Positions 1 through 5,296 of a stretch of 5,296 nt of DNA are shown here, one piece after another. The DNA is from an uncultured Sphingomonadales bacterium (GTDB lineage: Bacteria > Pseudomonadota > Alphaproteobacteria > Sphingomonadales > Sphingomonadaceae): contig CAITOD010000386.1 of NCBI GenBank assembly GCA_903893935.1, positions 1 through 5,296 of the forward strand. Reading direction: 5' to 3'. The notes under the pieces were generated by a model. It did no database searches. It worked only from the letters and a program-made list of their open reading frames with translations, and was not told the origin of the DNA. The position numbers and the translations under genes are program-made. How positions within the stretch are numbered: position 1 is the stretch's first letter; every line of letters begins with the position of its first letter.

Positions 1-786
1 AACCCGCTGCTGGACGGCGTGTCGATGCAGGGCGCCAAGGGGGTGATCATCTCGATCATCGGTGGCGACGACATGAAGCTGCTCGAAGTCGACGAAGCCG
101 CCAACCACATCCGCGAACTGGTCGATCCCAACGCCAACATCATCTGGGGATCGGCGTTCAACCCCGATCTCGATGGCAAGATCCGCGTGTCGGTGGTTGC
201 CACCGGCATCGAGCATCCGGGCGAACAGGCCGAACCGGTCGCACGGCCGGCGGCGATGGGCGGCACGCGCGGCCCGGCGTTCCCGAGCGGCGCATCGTCT
301 GCGCCTGCCGGCATTGCGCCGCGCGCCCCGCAACCGCCGGTTGCGCCCACGCCACCGCCCGTTGCGCAGCCCGAAGAGCCACTGACGCTCAGCGAACCGG
401 CACCCGAACCCGCGCCGCCGGCCCCGGCTTATGCCCCGCCGCCGACCGAGGCCCCGGCGCGGGTGTTTGCACCCCGTCCGCCGCAGCCGACGCAGGCCGC
501 GCCGCCCCCGCCCCCGGCTACTGAGGACGAGCCGTTCGACCTGACGCTCGATCTCAGCGAGCAGCCGGCGGCACCGGGGCTCCCCCGCTTGCGGCGCGCG
601 CTGGAAACACCCGCCGCAGCCGACGAAACGCCTGGCGCGCCGCGCGCCCCGGGGGGCAATTCGACGCTGTTCGAACGCATGGCCAATCTGTCGCGCGGGG
701 TGCGGCAGCCCGAGGAAGAAGAAACCGACGAAGAGGGCAAAGCGCTCAATATCCCGCGTTTCCTCGGGCGTCAGAACAACCAGTAA
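1..786 (+). CDS. ftsZ: Cell division protein FtsZ, C-terminal part (5' end outside window)
   Basis: FtsZ is the tubulin-like GTPase that polymerises into the cytoplasmic Z ring and organises septum synthesis. The reading frame is open from base 1 and ends at TAA 784-786, giving 261 visible residues. The GTP-binding domain and T7 loop lie outside the window. Residues 1 to about 71 match the end of the FtsZ C-terminal subdomain ([12 protein letters not shown], then [26 protein letters not shown]). Residues about 72-240 are a Pro/Ala/Glu-rich, presumably disordered linker. Within it, [12 protein letters not shown] (from residue 222) looks less random than its surroundings and precedes an acidic stretch. 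The extreme C terminus, [10 protein letters not shown] (249-258) plus NNQ, is the conserved peptide that in studied bacteria binds partners such as FtsA and ZipA; position 256 is Gly where E. coli has Arg. The GTG at 19 and ATG at 25 are internal codons, not starts. Family identity is secure; the genus is inference. Confidence 0.97.
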   Translation, partial: NPLLDGVSMQGAKGVIISIIGGDDMKLLEVDEAANHIRELVDPNANIIWGSAFNPDLDGKIRVSVVATGIEHPGEQAEPVARPAAMGGTRGPAFPSGASSAPAGIAPRAPQPPVAPTPPPVAQPEEPLTLSEPAPEPAPPAPAYAPPPTEAPARVFAPRPPQPTQAAPPPPPATEDEPFDLTLDLSEQPAAPGLPRLRRALETPAAADETPGAPRAPGGNSTLFERMANLSRGVRQPEEEETDEEGKALNIPRFLGRQNNQ

Positions 787-807
787 GCCTTTTGTCGCGC
801 TTCATCG

Positions 808-844
808 GGTTGGCGCCATCATCCGTCGCATGATGGCGCCAGCC
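808..844 (+). terminator. Strong inverted repeat after ftsZ; terminator or attenuator candidate
   Basis: The arms TGGCGCCATCAT (811-822) and ATGATGGCGCCA (830-841) are perfect 12-base reverse complements around the 7-base loop CCGTCGC. The stem extends outward to 808/844 through one G-U pair and two G-C pairs. It begins 21 bases after the ftsZ stop codon and ends 16 bases before the ribosome binding site of the next gene. The bases that follow (845-860) contain no run of T, so it is not a textbook intrinsic terminator. It could act as a weak terminator, an mRNA 3'-end stabiliser or an attenuator that lowers expression of the downstream gene relative to ftsZ. Confidence 0.5.
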
Positions 845-872
845 GGGCCGATTGTGTTTAGGGAAGCGGACA

Positions 873-3155
873 ATGATTCGGTTCGCCGCTGCCTCGCTCT
901 GGTTTATCCGTCCGCTTCGCTTCGCCCTGTGTCTGCTGGCCGCAGTGGCCGTGTCGGGCGGGCCGGGTATGGCCGCGGCGCCGCAAGCCGACGATGATGA
1001 GGCGCCCGCCAGCGTCTCGCACCCGGTGGTCGAGCCGACGCCCCCAGGTGCGGGCGCAAGCGCCGGCAAAACGCTCAACGCCGCGCTCGAACGACTGGCA
1101 CGCGATCCGCGCAGCGCCAGCGCGCTGATCGATGCCGGCAATGCGGCGCTTGCGCTGGGCGACAACGAAGCGGCGCTGGGCTTCTTCAACCGCGCCGGGC
1201 AAGTGGCGCCGGGCAATGCCATGGTCAAGACCGCGATGGCCGGCGCGCGGCTGCGGCTCGACGATCCGGTCGAAGCCTTGCACTGGTATGCCGAGGCCGA
1301 AGCAAGCGGCGCCGATCCGGCCTCGTTCGCGCTCGATCGCGGGCTGGCGTTCGATCTCGTCGGCGACAACACCGCAGCGATTGCGCAATACCGCAATGTG
1401 CTCGATCACAATCCGGACCATGCCAGCCATGACGAAGCGCTGCGCCGCGAAGCGATCAGCCTCGCGATCGGGGGCAACCGGCGCGCGGCCGATCTGGCTT
1501 TGCTGCCTCTGCTCCAGCGGCAGGATCGCGCGGCATGGCGCGCGCATATCTTTGTGCTGGCGATTGCCGGGCGCGGTGACGATGCAGTTGATGTGGCGCG
1601 CGCGACAATGCCGGCCGATATGGCCTCCGCGATTGGCCCCTATCTGCGCTTCATGGTGCAACTGACGCGCGCGCAGCAGGCCGCCGTTGCGGGCCTTGGC
1701 CGCTTCCCGCGCGCCGCCGACATCGGCCGCGACGATCCGGCGGTTGCGGCTTATGCAGCGGCGCATCCGCGCGCGCCGCAAGTGCTGGCGGCGACCCCGG
1801 CACCGGTTTCGACGTCTGAACTGGCCGCCGCTGCGGCCGACAGCTACACCAAATCGACGCACGGCAAGCGCAAAAAGGGCCACGATGCACCGCCCGTGCA
1901 AGTGGCCGCGGCAGCCGCCAATATCGAGCCCGATGTGGCATTGCCGCCGCCACCGCCGCCGCCCGCGATGGCTTTGGGCCATGGCGGCACCGATCTTGCG
2001 CAGGCGTCGCGCGCTGCGTCGCTGCAAGCGTCCGATGCTGCGCCGGCGACATCATCGCTCGTGCCGCAACCCACCGTGCTTTCACGTCTCGACCTGCCGC
2101 CGGCGCCGCGTCATAGCACGGCGGCCAAGGCCCCGGTGCGTGTCGCCGTAGCGCCCGCACCCACGCCTTCGACACTGACCAGCCCCTGGGGCCTTTCTGC
2201 CGGGCCGCCTGCGGTCGAGAGCCATGCCGTGGTCGAACCCGTGCCCGCGCCGACCCAGACCCCGCCCGTTGCGAGCCCTCCTGCCGCATCGCGTTCTTCG
2301 CGCGGCAAGACCGTGCACGCTTCAGCCGCAAGCGACCAGGCGACGCCCGCCAAAGAAGCATCGGCGCACGACAAGACGGCGCGGACCGAGGCCAAGCCGG
2401 CCAAAGCATCCACCGCCGAAGACAGCGACACGACGCCGCGCACCGGCAAGGACAAAGCGGCGAAATCGAAAACCGGCAAAGCCAAAGCGGCCAAAGACGA
2501 CACGACCGAACTGGCGCTGGTGCCGTGCAAGCCGACCGTTCCCGCCAAAGCGCATGGCAAGACGCGCGCCAAAGCCAAAGCAGCCGAAGAGCGCCCGGCC
2601 AAGGGCAAAACCAAAGGCAAACAAAGCCATGTGACCACTACCAAATCGCGTCGGGGCGGCAAAAAGGCCGAAGAGACCACCGACGACGAAAAGTGCGCGC
2701 CGGCCGCGCGCGGCGAGAAGCCCGACGCGCCAAGCGGGGTGTCGCGCGACAGCGACAGCGACGATGCGCGCAGCACCAAGACCAAAGGCAAAGGTCGCGA
2801 CAAGGGTGCGGGCGACAAGGGTGCGGGCGACAAGGCCGAAGACAAGGCCAAACCGGCCGAAAAGGGCGGTCGCCACGCGCGCTACGCCAGCCGCATCTGG
2901 GTCGAAGTGCTGACCGGCGCCGATCGCGACAAGATGCCCGGCGAATGGCGCGCGCTGGTGCGCAAGGCGCATGCGCTGAAAAAGCGCAAACCGTACATCA
3001 CGCCCTGGCACAGCAATTTCCGCCTGCTGACCGGGCCGTTCGACAGCGACGCCGAAGCGCAGGATTTCATCGCCGAACTGCGCAAGGACGGGGTGTCCGG
3101 GTTCGAATGGACCAGTCCGGCAGGCCAGGCCGTCGACAGCATGGCGCTGCCTTGA
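873..3155 (+). CDS. Exported TPR and SPOR-domain protein with long Lys/Ala-rich linker
   Basis: A predicted 760-residue protein. ATG 873 is chosen because GGGA (861-864) lies 8 bases upstream and because it yields a clean signal peptide: basic start MIRF, a second basic patch RPLR, hydrophobic core FALCLLAAVAV, and probable cleavage near GMAAA (residues 32-36). Three consecutive TPR-like 34-residue repeats follow at about 81-114, 115-148 and 149-182, then more helical sequence to about 290. Residues about 300-665 are low complexity: first Pro/Ala-rich (seven prolines at 358-364), then rich in Lys, Ala, Thr and Asp (KDKAAKSKTGKAKAAK). The C-terminal domain (about 673-754, with RIWVEVLTG, LLTGPFDSDAEAQDFIAELRKDGVSGFEW) matches SPOR domains, which bind septal peptidoglycan stripped of stem peptides. 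The mature protein has two cysteines only (C552, C608), both in the linker. Lying next to ftsZ, it is plausibly a periplasmic division or septal-wall factor; its exact role is unknown. The domains are seen in the sequence; the role is inference. Confidence 0.9.
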   Translation: MIRFAAASLWFIRPLRFALCLLAAVAVSGGPGMAAAPQADDDEAPASVSHPVVEPTPPGAGASAGKTLNAALERLARDPRSASALIDAGNAALALGDNEAALGFFNRAGQVAPGNAMVKTAMAGARLRLDDPVEALHWYAEAEASGADPASFALDRGLAFDLVGDNTAAIAQYRNVLDHNPDHASHDEALRREAISLAIGGNRRAADLALLPLLQRQDRAAWRAHIFVLAIAGRGDDAVDVARATMPADMASAIGPYLRFMVQLTRAQQAAVAGLGRFPRAADIGRDDPAVAAYAAAHPRAPQVLAATPAPVSTSELAAAAADSYTKSTHGKRKKGHDAPPVQVAAAAANIEPDVALPPPPPPPAMALGHGGTDLAQASRAASLQASDAAPATSSLVPQPTVLSRLDLPPAPRHSTAAKAPVRVAVAPAPTPSTLTSPWGLSAGPPAVESHAVVEPVPAPTQTPPVASPPAASRSSRGKTVHASAASDQATPAKEASAHDKTARTEAKPAKASTAEDSDTTPRTGKDKAAKSKTGKAKAAKDDTTELALVPCKPTVPAKAHGKTRAKAKAAEERPAKGKTKGKQSHVTTTKSRRGGKKAEETTDDEKCAPAARGEKPDAPSGVSRDSDSDDARSTKTKGKGRDKGAGDKGAGDKAEDKAKPAEKGGRHARYASRIWVEVLTGADRDKMPGEWRALVRKAHALKKRKPYITPWHSNFRLLTGPFDSDAEAQDFIAELRKDGVSGFEWTSPAGQAVDSMALP
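2799..2835 (+). repeat. Short in-frame tandem repeat, 15-base unit
   Basis: The unit GACAAGGGTGCGGGC occurs twice perfectly (2799-2813 and 2814-2828), followed by the first seven bases of a third copy. It encodes DKGAG repeats inside the Lys-rich linker of the SPOR protein. Because the unit is a multiple of three, gain or loss of copies by strand slippage would change linker length without shifting the frame. Confidence 0.85.
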
Positions 3156-3427
3156 AATTTCGTCTCAATTCGCAGCAATTCCGTCAAAAACTTGTCCGAC
3201 TGGCCGTATAAGGTTTGGCCGGGTTCGTTGGGACGTGCGATATTAACCGGCGTGTCCACAGGTTTTGCACAGTCTTGTCGAGTTTTGCGCAAGGGTCATG
3301 CGCGGTGCGATTGCCGATCGGCAAAGCCTTGGCGATGGATCGGTGCAAGCGAACCGGGGCTGGACGCAAGCGTGGACCCGGCCAGGGCCCTTGCCCGCGA
3401 TGGCCGGACCGGTGTACTGGAGAGCCG
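3156..3427. promoter_or_regulatory. Non-coding region upstream of the YbjN-like gene, with palindrome and DnaA-like boxes
   Basis: This 272-base stretch has no convincing coding sequence. Its first part is distinctly more AT-rich than the flanking genes. It contains a perfect 14-base palindrome TTGCCGATCGGCAA (3311-3324), the near-identical decamers GTTTTGCACA (3262-3271) and GTTTTGCGCA (3282-3291) exactly 20 bases apart, and GTGTCCACA (3252-3260). The last resembles a DnaA box at 7 of 9 positions. A weak promoter is possible with TTGGCC (3215-3220) and GATATT (3239-3244), spacer 18, but neither hexamer is strong. No clear intrinsic terminator for the preceding gene is visible. The region most likely carries the promoter of the ybjN-like/proC pair; the exact promoter is not resolved. 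Confidence 0.45.
3311..3324. promoter_or_regulatory. Perfect 14-base palindrome, possible operator
   Basis: TTGCCGATCGGCAA is identical on both strands and lies 103 bases before the start of the YbjN-like gene, in non-coding DNA. Perfect symmetry of this length suits a binding site for a dimeric regulator, but it fits no operator I can name, and short GC-rich palindromes can arise by chance. Confidence 0.35.
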
Positions 3428-3934
3428 ATGATGCGGACTGCCCAAGACAATGCCGAACGCGACGATGCCGCGCCCGTCGATATGCTCGCGTCGTTGTTCG
3501 AAGCGCGCGGCTGGCCGTTCGAATTCGTTTCCGACGATGAAATCCACGGCGAGATCCAGGGCTCGTGGGCCAATTATCAGATCCGCTGCATCTGGCGCGA
3601 CGAAGACCACGTGCTGCAATTGCTGTGCCTGCCCGATATTCGCGTCCCCGACGACAAGCGCGCGCAAGTCTGGGAAGTGATGGCGCTGATCAACGAGCAA
3701 GTGTGGGTCGGGCATTTCGATATCTGGTCGAACGGCGGCGTGCTGCTCTATCGCCATGGGCTGATGCTCGGCGACGAGGGCCTGCTGAGCCTGGGCCAGG
3801 CGCAATCGGCGATCGAAGCGGCGGTGGACGAATGCGATCGCTTCTACCCCGCATTCCAGTTCATCCTGTGGGGCGACAAGAGCCCGGCCGACGCGCTGGC
3901 GAGCGCGCTGGTCGATGCGGTGGGCGAGGCCTGA
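3428..3934 (+). CDS. YbjN domain-containing protein, function unknown
   Basis: A 168-residue cytoplasmic protein with no signal peptide or membrane segment. It resembles the YbjN family, a small alpha/beta fold like type III secretion chaperones. Visible family-like features are the N-terminal helix VDMLASLFEARGWPFEF, strands around IHGEIQGSWANYQIRCIW, VLQLLCLPDIRVP, the central VMALINEQVWVGHFDIWSNGGVLLYRHGL, and the helix QAQSAIEAAVDECDRFYPAFQFILWG. The ribosome binding site GGAGAG (3419-3424) can serve ATG 3428 (5 bases after GGAG) or the adjacent ATG 3431 (8 bases), so the protein may be one residue shorter. The frame stays open upstream to a stop at 3209, but the extra sequence looks non-coding. 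Only 24 bases separate it from proC, suggesting co-transcription. E. coli YbjN has been linked to stress and motility phenotypes, but no biochemical activity is established, so none is assigned here. Confidence 0.85.
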   Translation: MMRTAQDNAERDDAAPVDMLASLFEARGWPFEFVSDDEIHGEIQGSWANYQIRCIWRDEDHVLQLLCLPDIRVPDDKRAQVWEVMALINEQVWVGHFDIWSNGGVLLYRHGLMLGDEGLLSLGQAQSAIEAAVDECDRFYPAFQFILWGDKSPADALASALVDAVGEA

Positions 3935-3948
3935 CGCCGGTTTTTCGC

Positions 3949-3953
3949 GGGGG
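3949..3953 (+). promoter_or_regulatory. Ribosome binding site that fixes the proC TTG start
   Basis: A run of five G lies 5 bases before TTG 3959. It supports this unusual start codon over the first in-frame ATG, which is codon 11 and sits inside the nucleotide-binding glycine motif. Confidence 0.6.
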
Positions 3954-3958
3954 CAGAT

Positions 3959-4756
3959 TTGCGCATTTTTCAATTCGGTTGCGGCAATATGGGCGGTGCC
4001 ATGCTGGCGGGCTGGCTGGTGGGCGGGCTCGATCCGGCGGCCTTCACGGTGATCGATCCCTATCTGACCGCTGCACCCGCAGGCGTGCGGCTGCTCGATA
4101 CGGCGCCCGGGGGTGAGGCGCCTGTCGATGTGATCTTGCTGGGGTTCAAGCCGCAGCAATTGCCCGATGCAGCGCCGGCGGTTGCCCCGCTGGTGGGCGC
4201 CGACACGCTGGTGCTGTCGATTCTCGCCGGGGTCGATCTGGCGACTTTGCGCGTCGCGTTCCCCGCGGCCGGCGCAATCGTGCGCGTCATGCCCAATCTT
4301 GCCGCAGCGCTTGGCAAATCGCCGATCGCGCTGTTTGGCGATGCGGCGGGTGCCGCGCGCGCCAAAACCGAGGCGCTGATGGCGCCGCTCGGGCAGGCCG
4401 AATGGTTGGCCGCAGAAAGCCAGATGGACCTGGTGACCGCGCTGGCGGGATCGGGACCGGGGTTCGTCTATCGCTTCATCGATGCGCTCGCGGCCGGTGC
4501 GTCAGCGCTTGGCCTGCCGCGCGAGCAGGCCGACCGGCTGGCGCTGGCCATGGTCGAAGGCGCAGCGCAACTGGCCGCCGCCTCGCCGCACAGCCCGGCC
4601 GAACTTGCGCGCCGCGTGGCAAGTCCCGGCGGGGTCACGCAGAAAGGGCTCGATGTGCTCGATGCCGACAACCGGCTGGCGCGGCTGATGGAAGACACTT
4701 TGCGCGCCGCGCGCGATCGCAGCGCCGAAATGACCCGCCAAGCCGCGCAGCGCTAG
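3959..4756 (+). CDS. proC: Pyrroline-5-carboxylate reductase
   Basis: Catalyses the last step of proline synthesis, the NAD(P)H-dependent reduction of 1-pyrroline-5-carboxylate to L-proline, in the cytoplasm. The length of 265 residues is normal for ProC. The N-terminal Rossmann motif is GCGNMGGAM (7-15). It is followed by GFKPQQ (62-67), SILAGV, RVMPN (109-113), and the C-terminal helical dimerisation and active-site domain with TALAGSGPGF (GSGPGF 164-169) and SPGGVT (222-227), part of the P5CR signature; the conserved Thr is T227. The start is TTG 3959, because the glycine-rich motif begins at residue 7 and the first ATG falls within it. Asp33 ends the second Rossmann strand (TVIDPY), which may bear on cofactor choice. 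GSGPGF and SPGGVT differ slightly from the common GSGPAY and SPGGTT. It follows the YbjN-like gene by 24 bases, probably in one operon. No clear terminator follows. Confidence 0.95.
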   Translation: MRIFQFGCGNMGGAMLAGWLVGGLDPAAFTVIDPYLTAAPAGVRLLDTAPGGEAPVDVILLGFKPQQLPDAAPAVAPLVGADTLVLSILAGVDLATLRVAFPAAGAIVRVMPNLAAALGKSPIALFGDAAGAARAKTEALMAPLGQAEWLAAESQMDLVTALAGSGPGFVYRFIDALAAGASALGLPREQADRLALAMVEGAAQLAAASPHSPAELARRVASPGGVTQKGLDVLDADNRLARLMEDTLRAARDRSAEMTRQAAQR

Positions 4757-4826
4757 CATTTCGAAGGCATTTCCATTCAGCCTTGGGCAATGGTCCCGGT
4801 GGCATCAGGAAATTTGCCGGTTTCGC

Positions 4827-4855
4827 TTGAATCCACGCGTAACCGGCGCAATATT
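4827..4855 (+). promoter_or_regulatory. Putative promoter of the BI-1/YccA-family gene
   Basis: TTGAAT (4827-4832) and AATATT (4850-4855) are separated by exactly 17 bases; each matches the sigma-70 consensus at 4 of 6 positions. Transcription would start near 4862. The -35 element overlaps a GANTC site (GAATC, 4829-4833), and the -10 element lies inside the palindrome GCAATATTGC (4848-4857). The assignment is by eye only. Confidence 0.4.
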
Positions 4856-4862
4856 GCATGCA

Positions 4863-4884
4863 AGGACCCGTCTTTGCGGGCCCT
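4863..4884 (+). promoter_or_regulatory. Leader hairpin before the BI-1/YccA-family gene
   Basis: AGGACCCG (4863-4870) can pair with CGGGCCCT (4877-4884) around the loop TCTTTG, with a single A/C mismatch. It lies 20 bases before the start codon and just ahead of GGAG (4890-4893). If the proposed promoter is right, the hairpin would form at the very 5' end of the message and could stabilise it. No T-run follows, so it is not read as a terminator. Confidence 0.35.
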
Positions 4885-4904
4885 GATACGGAGACTACAG
4901 GATC

Positions 4905-5296
4905 ATGGCAAACTGGAACGACCCTCAGCCCTCGTCGACGGGCTTCGGCGCGTCTCCGAGCCTTTCCGGCGCCTGGGGCCGCAGCAACACGGTCTATGAT
5001 GCCGGTCTGCGCCGGCACATGCTGTCGATTTACAACTATATGGCCTCGGGCGTGCTGCTGTCGGGCATTGTCGCGCTGGGTTTTGCCGCATCGGGCATGG
5101 CCGAAGCGGTCATGATGACCCCGCTGCGCTTCGTGATCGCGCTCGCGCCGCTGGCGTTCGTGATGGTGATGAGCTTCGGCATCAACCGCCTGTCGACTTC
5201 GGCGATGCAGGGGCTGTTCTGGGCGTTCAGCGTGATGATGGGCCTGTCGCTCTCGTCGATTTTCCTGGTCTATACCGGGGCCTCGATCGCGGTGAC
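4905..5296 (+). CDS. BI-1/YccA-family multi-pass membrane protein, N-terminal part (3' end outside window)
   Basis: The frame is open from ATG 4905 to the right edge, giving 130 complete codons. Residues 1-30 are a polar Ser/Gly/Asn-rich cytoplasmic tail. YDAGLRRHMLSIYNYMA (31-47) is the typical opening of the alphaproteobacterial members of the Bax inhibitor-1/YccA family. Three hydrophobic segments follow: about 44-64, 74-93 and 103-124. Family proteins usually have about 230-250 residues and six or seven membrane spans, so roughly half is present. E. coli YccA is a substrate and modulator of the FtsH protease, and BsYetJ of Bacillus is a pH-sensitive calcium leak channel; the role of this protein is not known. 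GGAG (4890-4893) is 11 bases from ATG and AGGA (4899-4902) only 2, so the ribosome binding site is not ideal. It has its own putative promoter and so is probably separate from proC. Confidence 0.9.
   Translation, partial: MANWNDPQPSSTGFGASPSLSGAWGRSNTVYDAGLRRHMLSIYNYMASGVLLSGIVALGFAASGMAEAVMMTPLRFVIALAPLAFVMVMSFGINRLSTSAMQGLFWAFSVMMGLSLSSIFLVYTGASIAV

Noticed and set aside
852..872. TTG 852 as an upstream start for the SPOR gene
   Set aside because: ATG 873 has the better-placed ribosome binding site and gives a cleaner signal peptide.
858..2027. Long open frame of 389 codons on the - strand, and several others within the SPOR gene (for example 2111-2851 and 2322-3011)
   Set aside because: They lie antisense to a well-supported gene. 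Their Arg/Ala-rich or low-complexity products match no family I know and are typical shadows in high-GC DNA.
3159..3187. Minus-strand TTGACG as an antisense promoter
   Set aside because: No acceptable -10 lies 16-18 bases away on the - strand, and no gene follows in that direction.
3192..3212. TTGTCC and TATAAG as a promoter
   Set aside because: The spacer is only 9 bases, and no good -35 lies at the proper distance from TATAAG.
3243..3248. TTAACC as a CtrA site
   Set aside because: Only a half-site; the second TTAA seven bases on, as in the full CtrA consensus, is missing.
3215..3427. Upstream extension of the YbjN-like gene to TTG 3215
   Set aside because: The extra residues are Cys/Arg-rich and unlike the family. 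A good ribosome binding site precedes ATG 3428/3431.
3192..3431. 79-codon + strand frame ending in an ATGA overlap with the YbjN-like start
   Set aside because: The overlap looks like translational coupling, but the frame starts at TTG without a clear ribosome binding site, its third codon positions are not GC-rich like the real genes, and the product is Cys/Trp/Arg-rich with no recognisable feature.
4764..4784. AAGGC/GCCTT inverted repeat after proC as a terminator
   Set aside because: The stem is only five pairs with an 11-base loop and no T-run.

Overview
The window looks like an ordinary chromosomal segment from an alphaproteobacterium of the order Sphingomonadales, probably Novosphingobium or a close relative. 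That placement is inferred from high GC with GC-rich third codon positions, the FtsZ tail ending [13 protein letters not shown], the style of the SPOR domain, and the gene order ftsZ / SPOR protein / YbjN-like protein / proC / BI-1 family protein. No database search was possible. All five genes lie on the + strand. No RNA gene, mobile element, CRISPR array or sign of recent transfer was seen.

Layout: (1) 1-786, the C-terminal half of ftsZ, cut at the left edge: the end of the FtsZ C-terminal subdomain, a long Pro/Ala-rich disordered linker and the conserved C-terminal peptide. (2) 787-872, a short gap with a strong inverted repeat (terminator or attenuator candidate). (3) 873-3155, a 760-residue predicted exported protein with three TPR repeats, a very long disordered linker that turns lysine/alanine-rich, and a C-terminal SPOR (septal peptidoglycan-binding) domain. 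(4) 3156-3427, a 272-base non-coding region with a 14-base perfect palindrome and three degenerate DnaA-box-like sequences. (5) 3428-3934, a YbjN-domain protein of unknown biochemical function, followed after 24 bases by (6) 3959-4756, proC (pyrroline-5-carboxylate reductase) with a TTG start; these two probably form an operon. (7) 4757-4904, a 148-base gap with a plausible promoter, overlapping palindromes and a leader hairpin. (8) 4905 to the right edge, the N-terminal part of a BI-1/YccA-family membrane protein.

Functionally, the left half concerns cell division: FtsZ builds the cytoplasmic ring, and the next gene encodes a probable periplasmic SPOR protein expected to find septal peptidoglycan. 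The right half is housekeeping: proline synthesis with an associated conserved protein, then a membrane protein linked in other bacteria to membrane-protein quality control. No clear new system is visible. The items most worth a second look are the SPOR protein, with its histone-H1-like linker and only two cysteines in the mature chain, the scarcity and placement of GANTC (CcrM methylation) sites, and the structured non-coding DNA before the YbjN-like and BI-1 genes.
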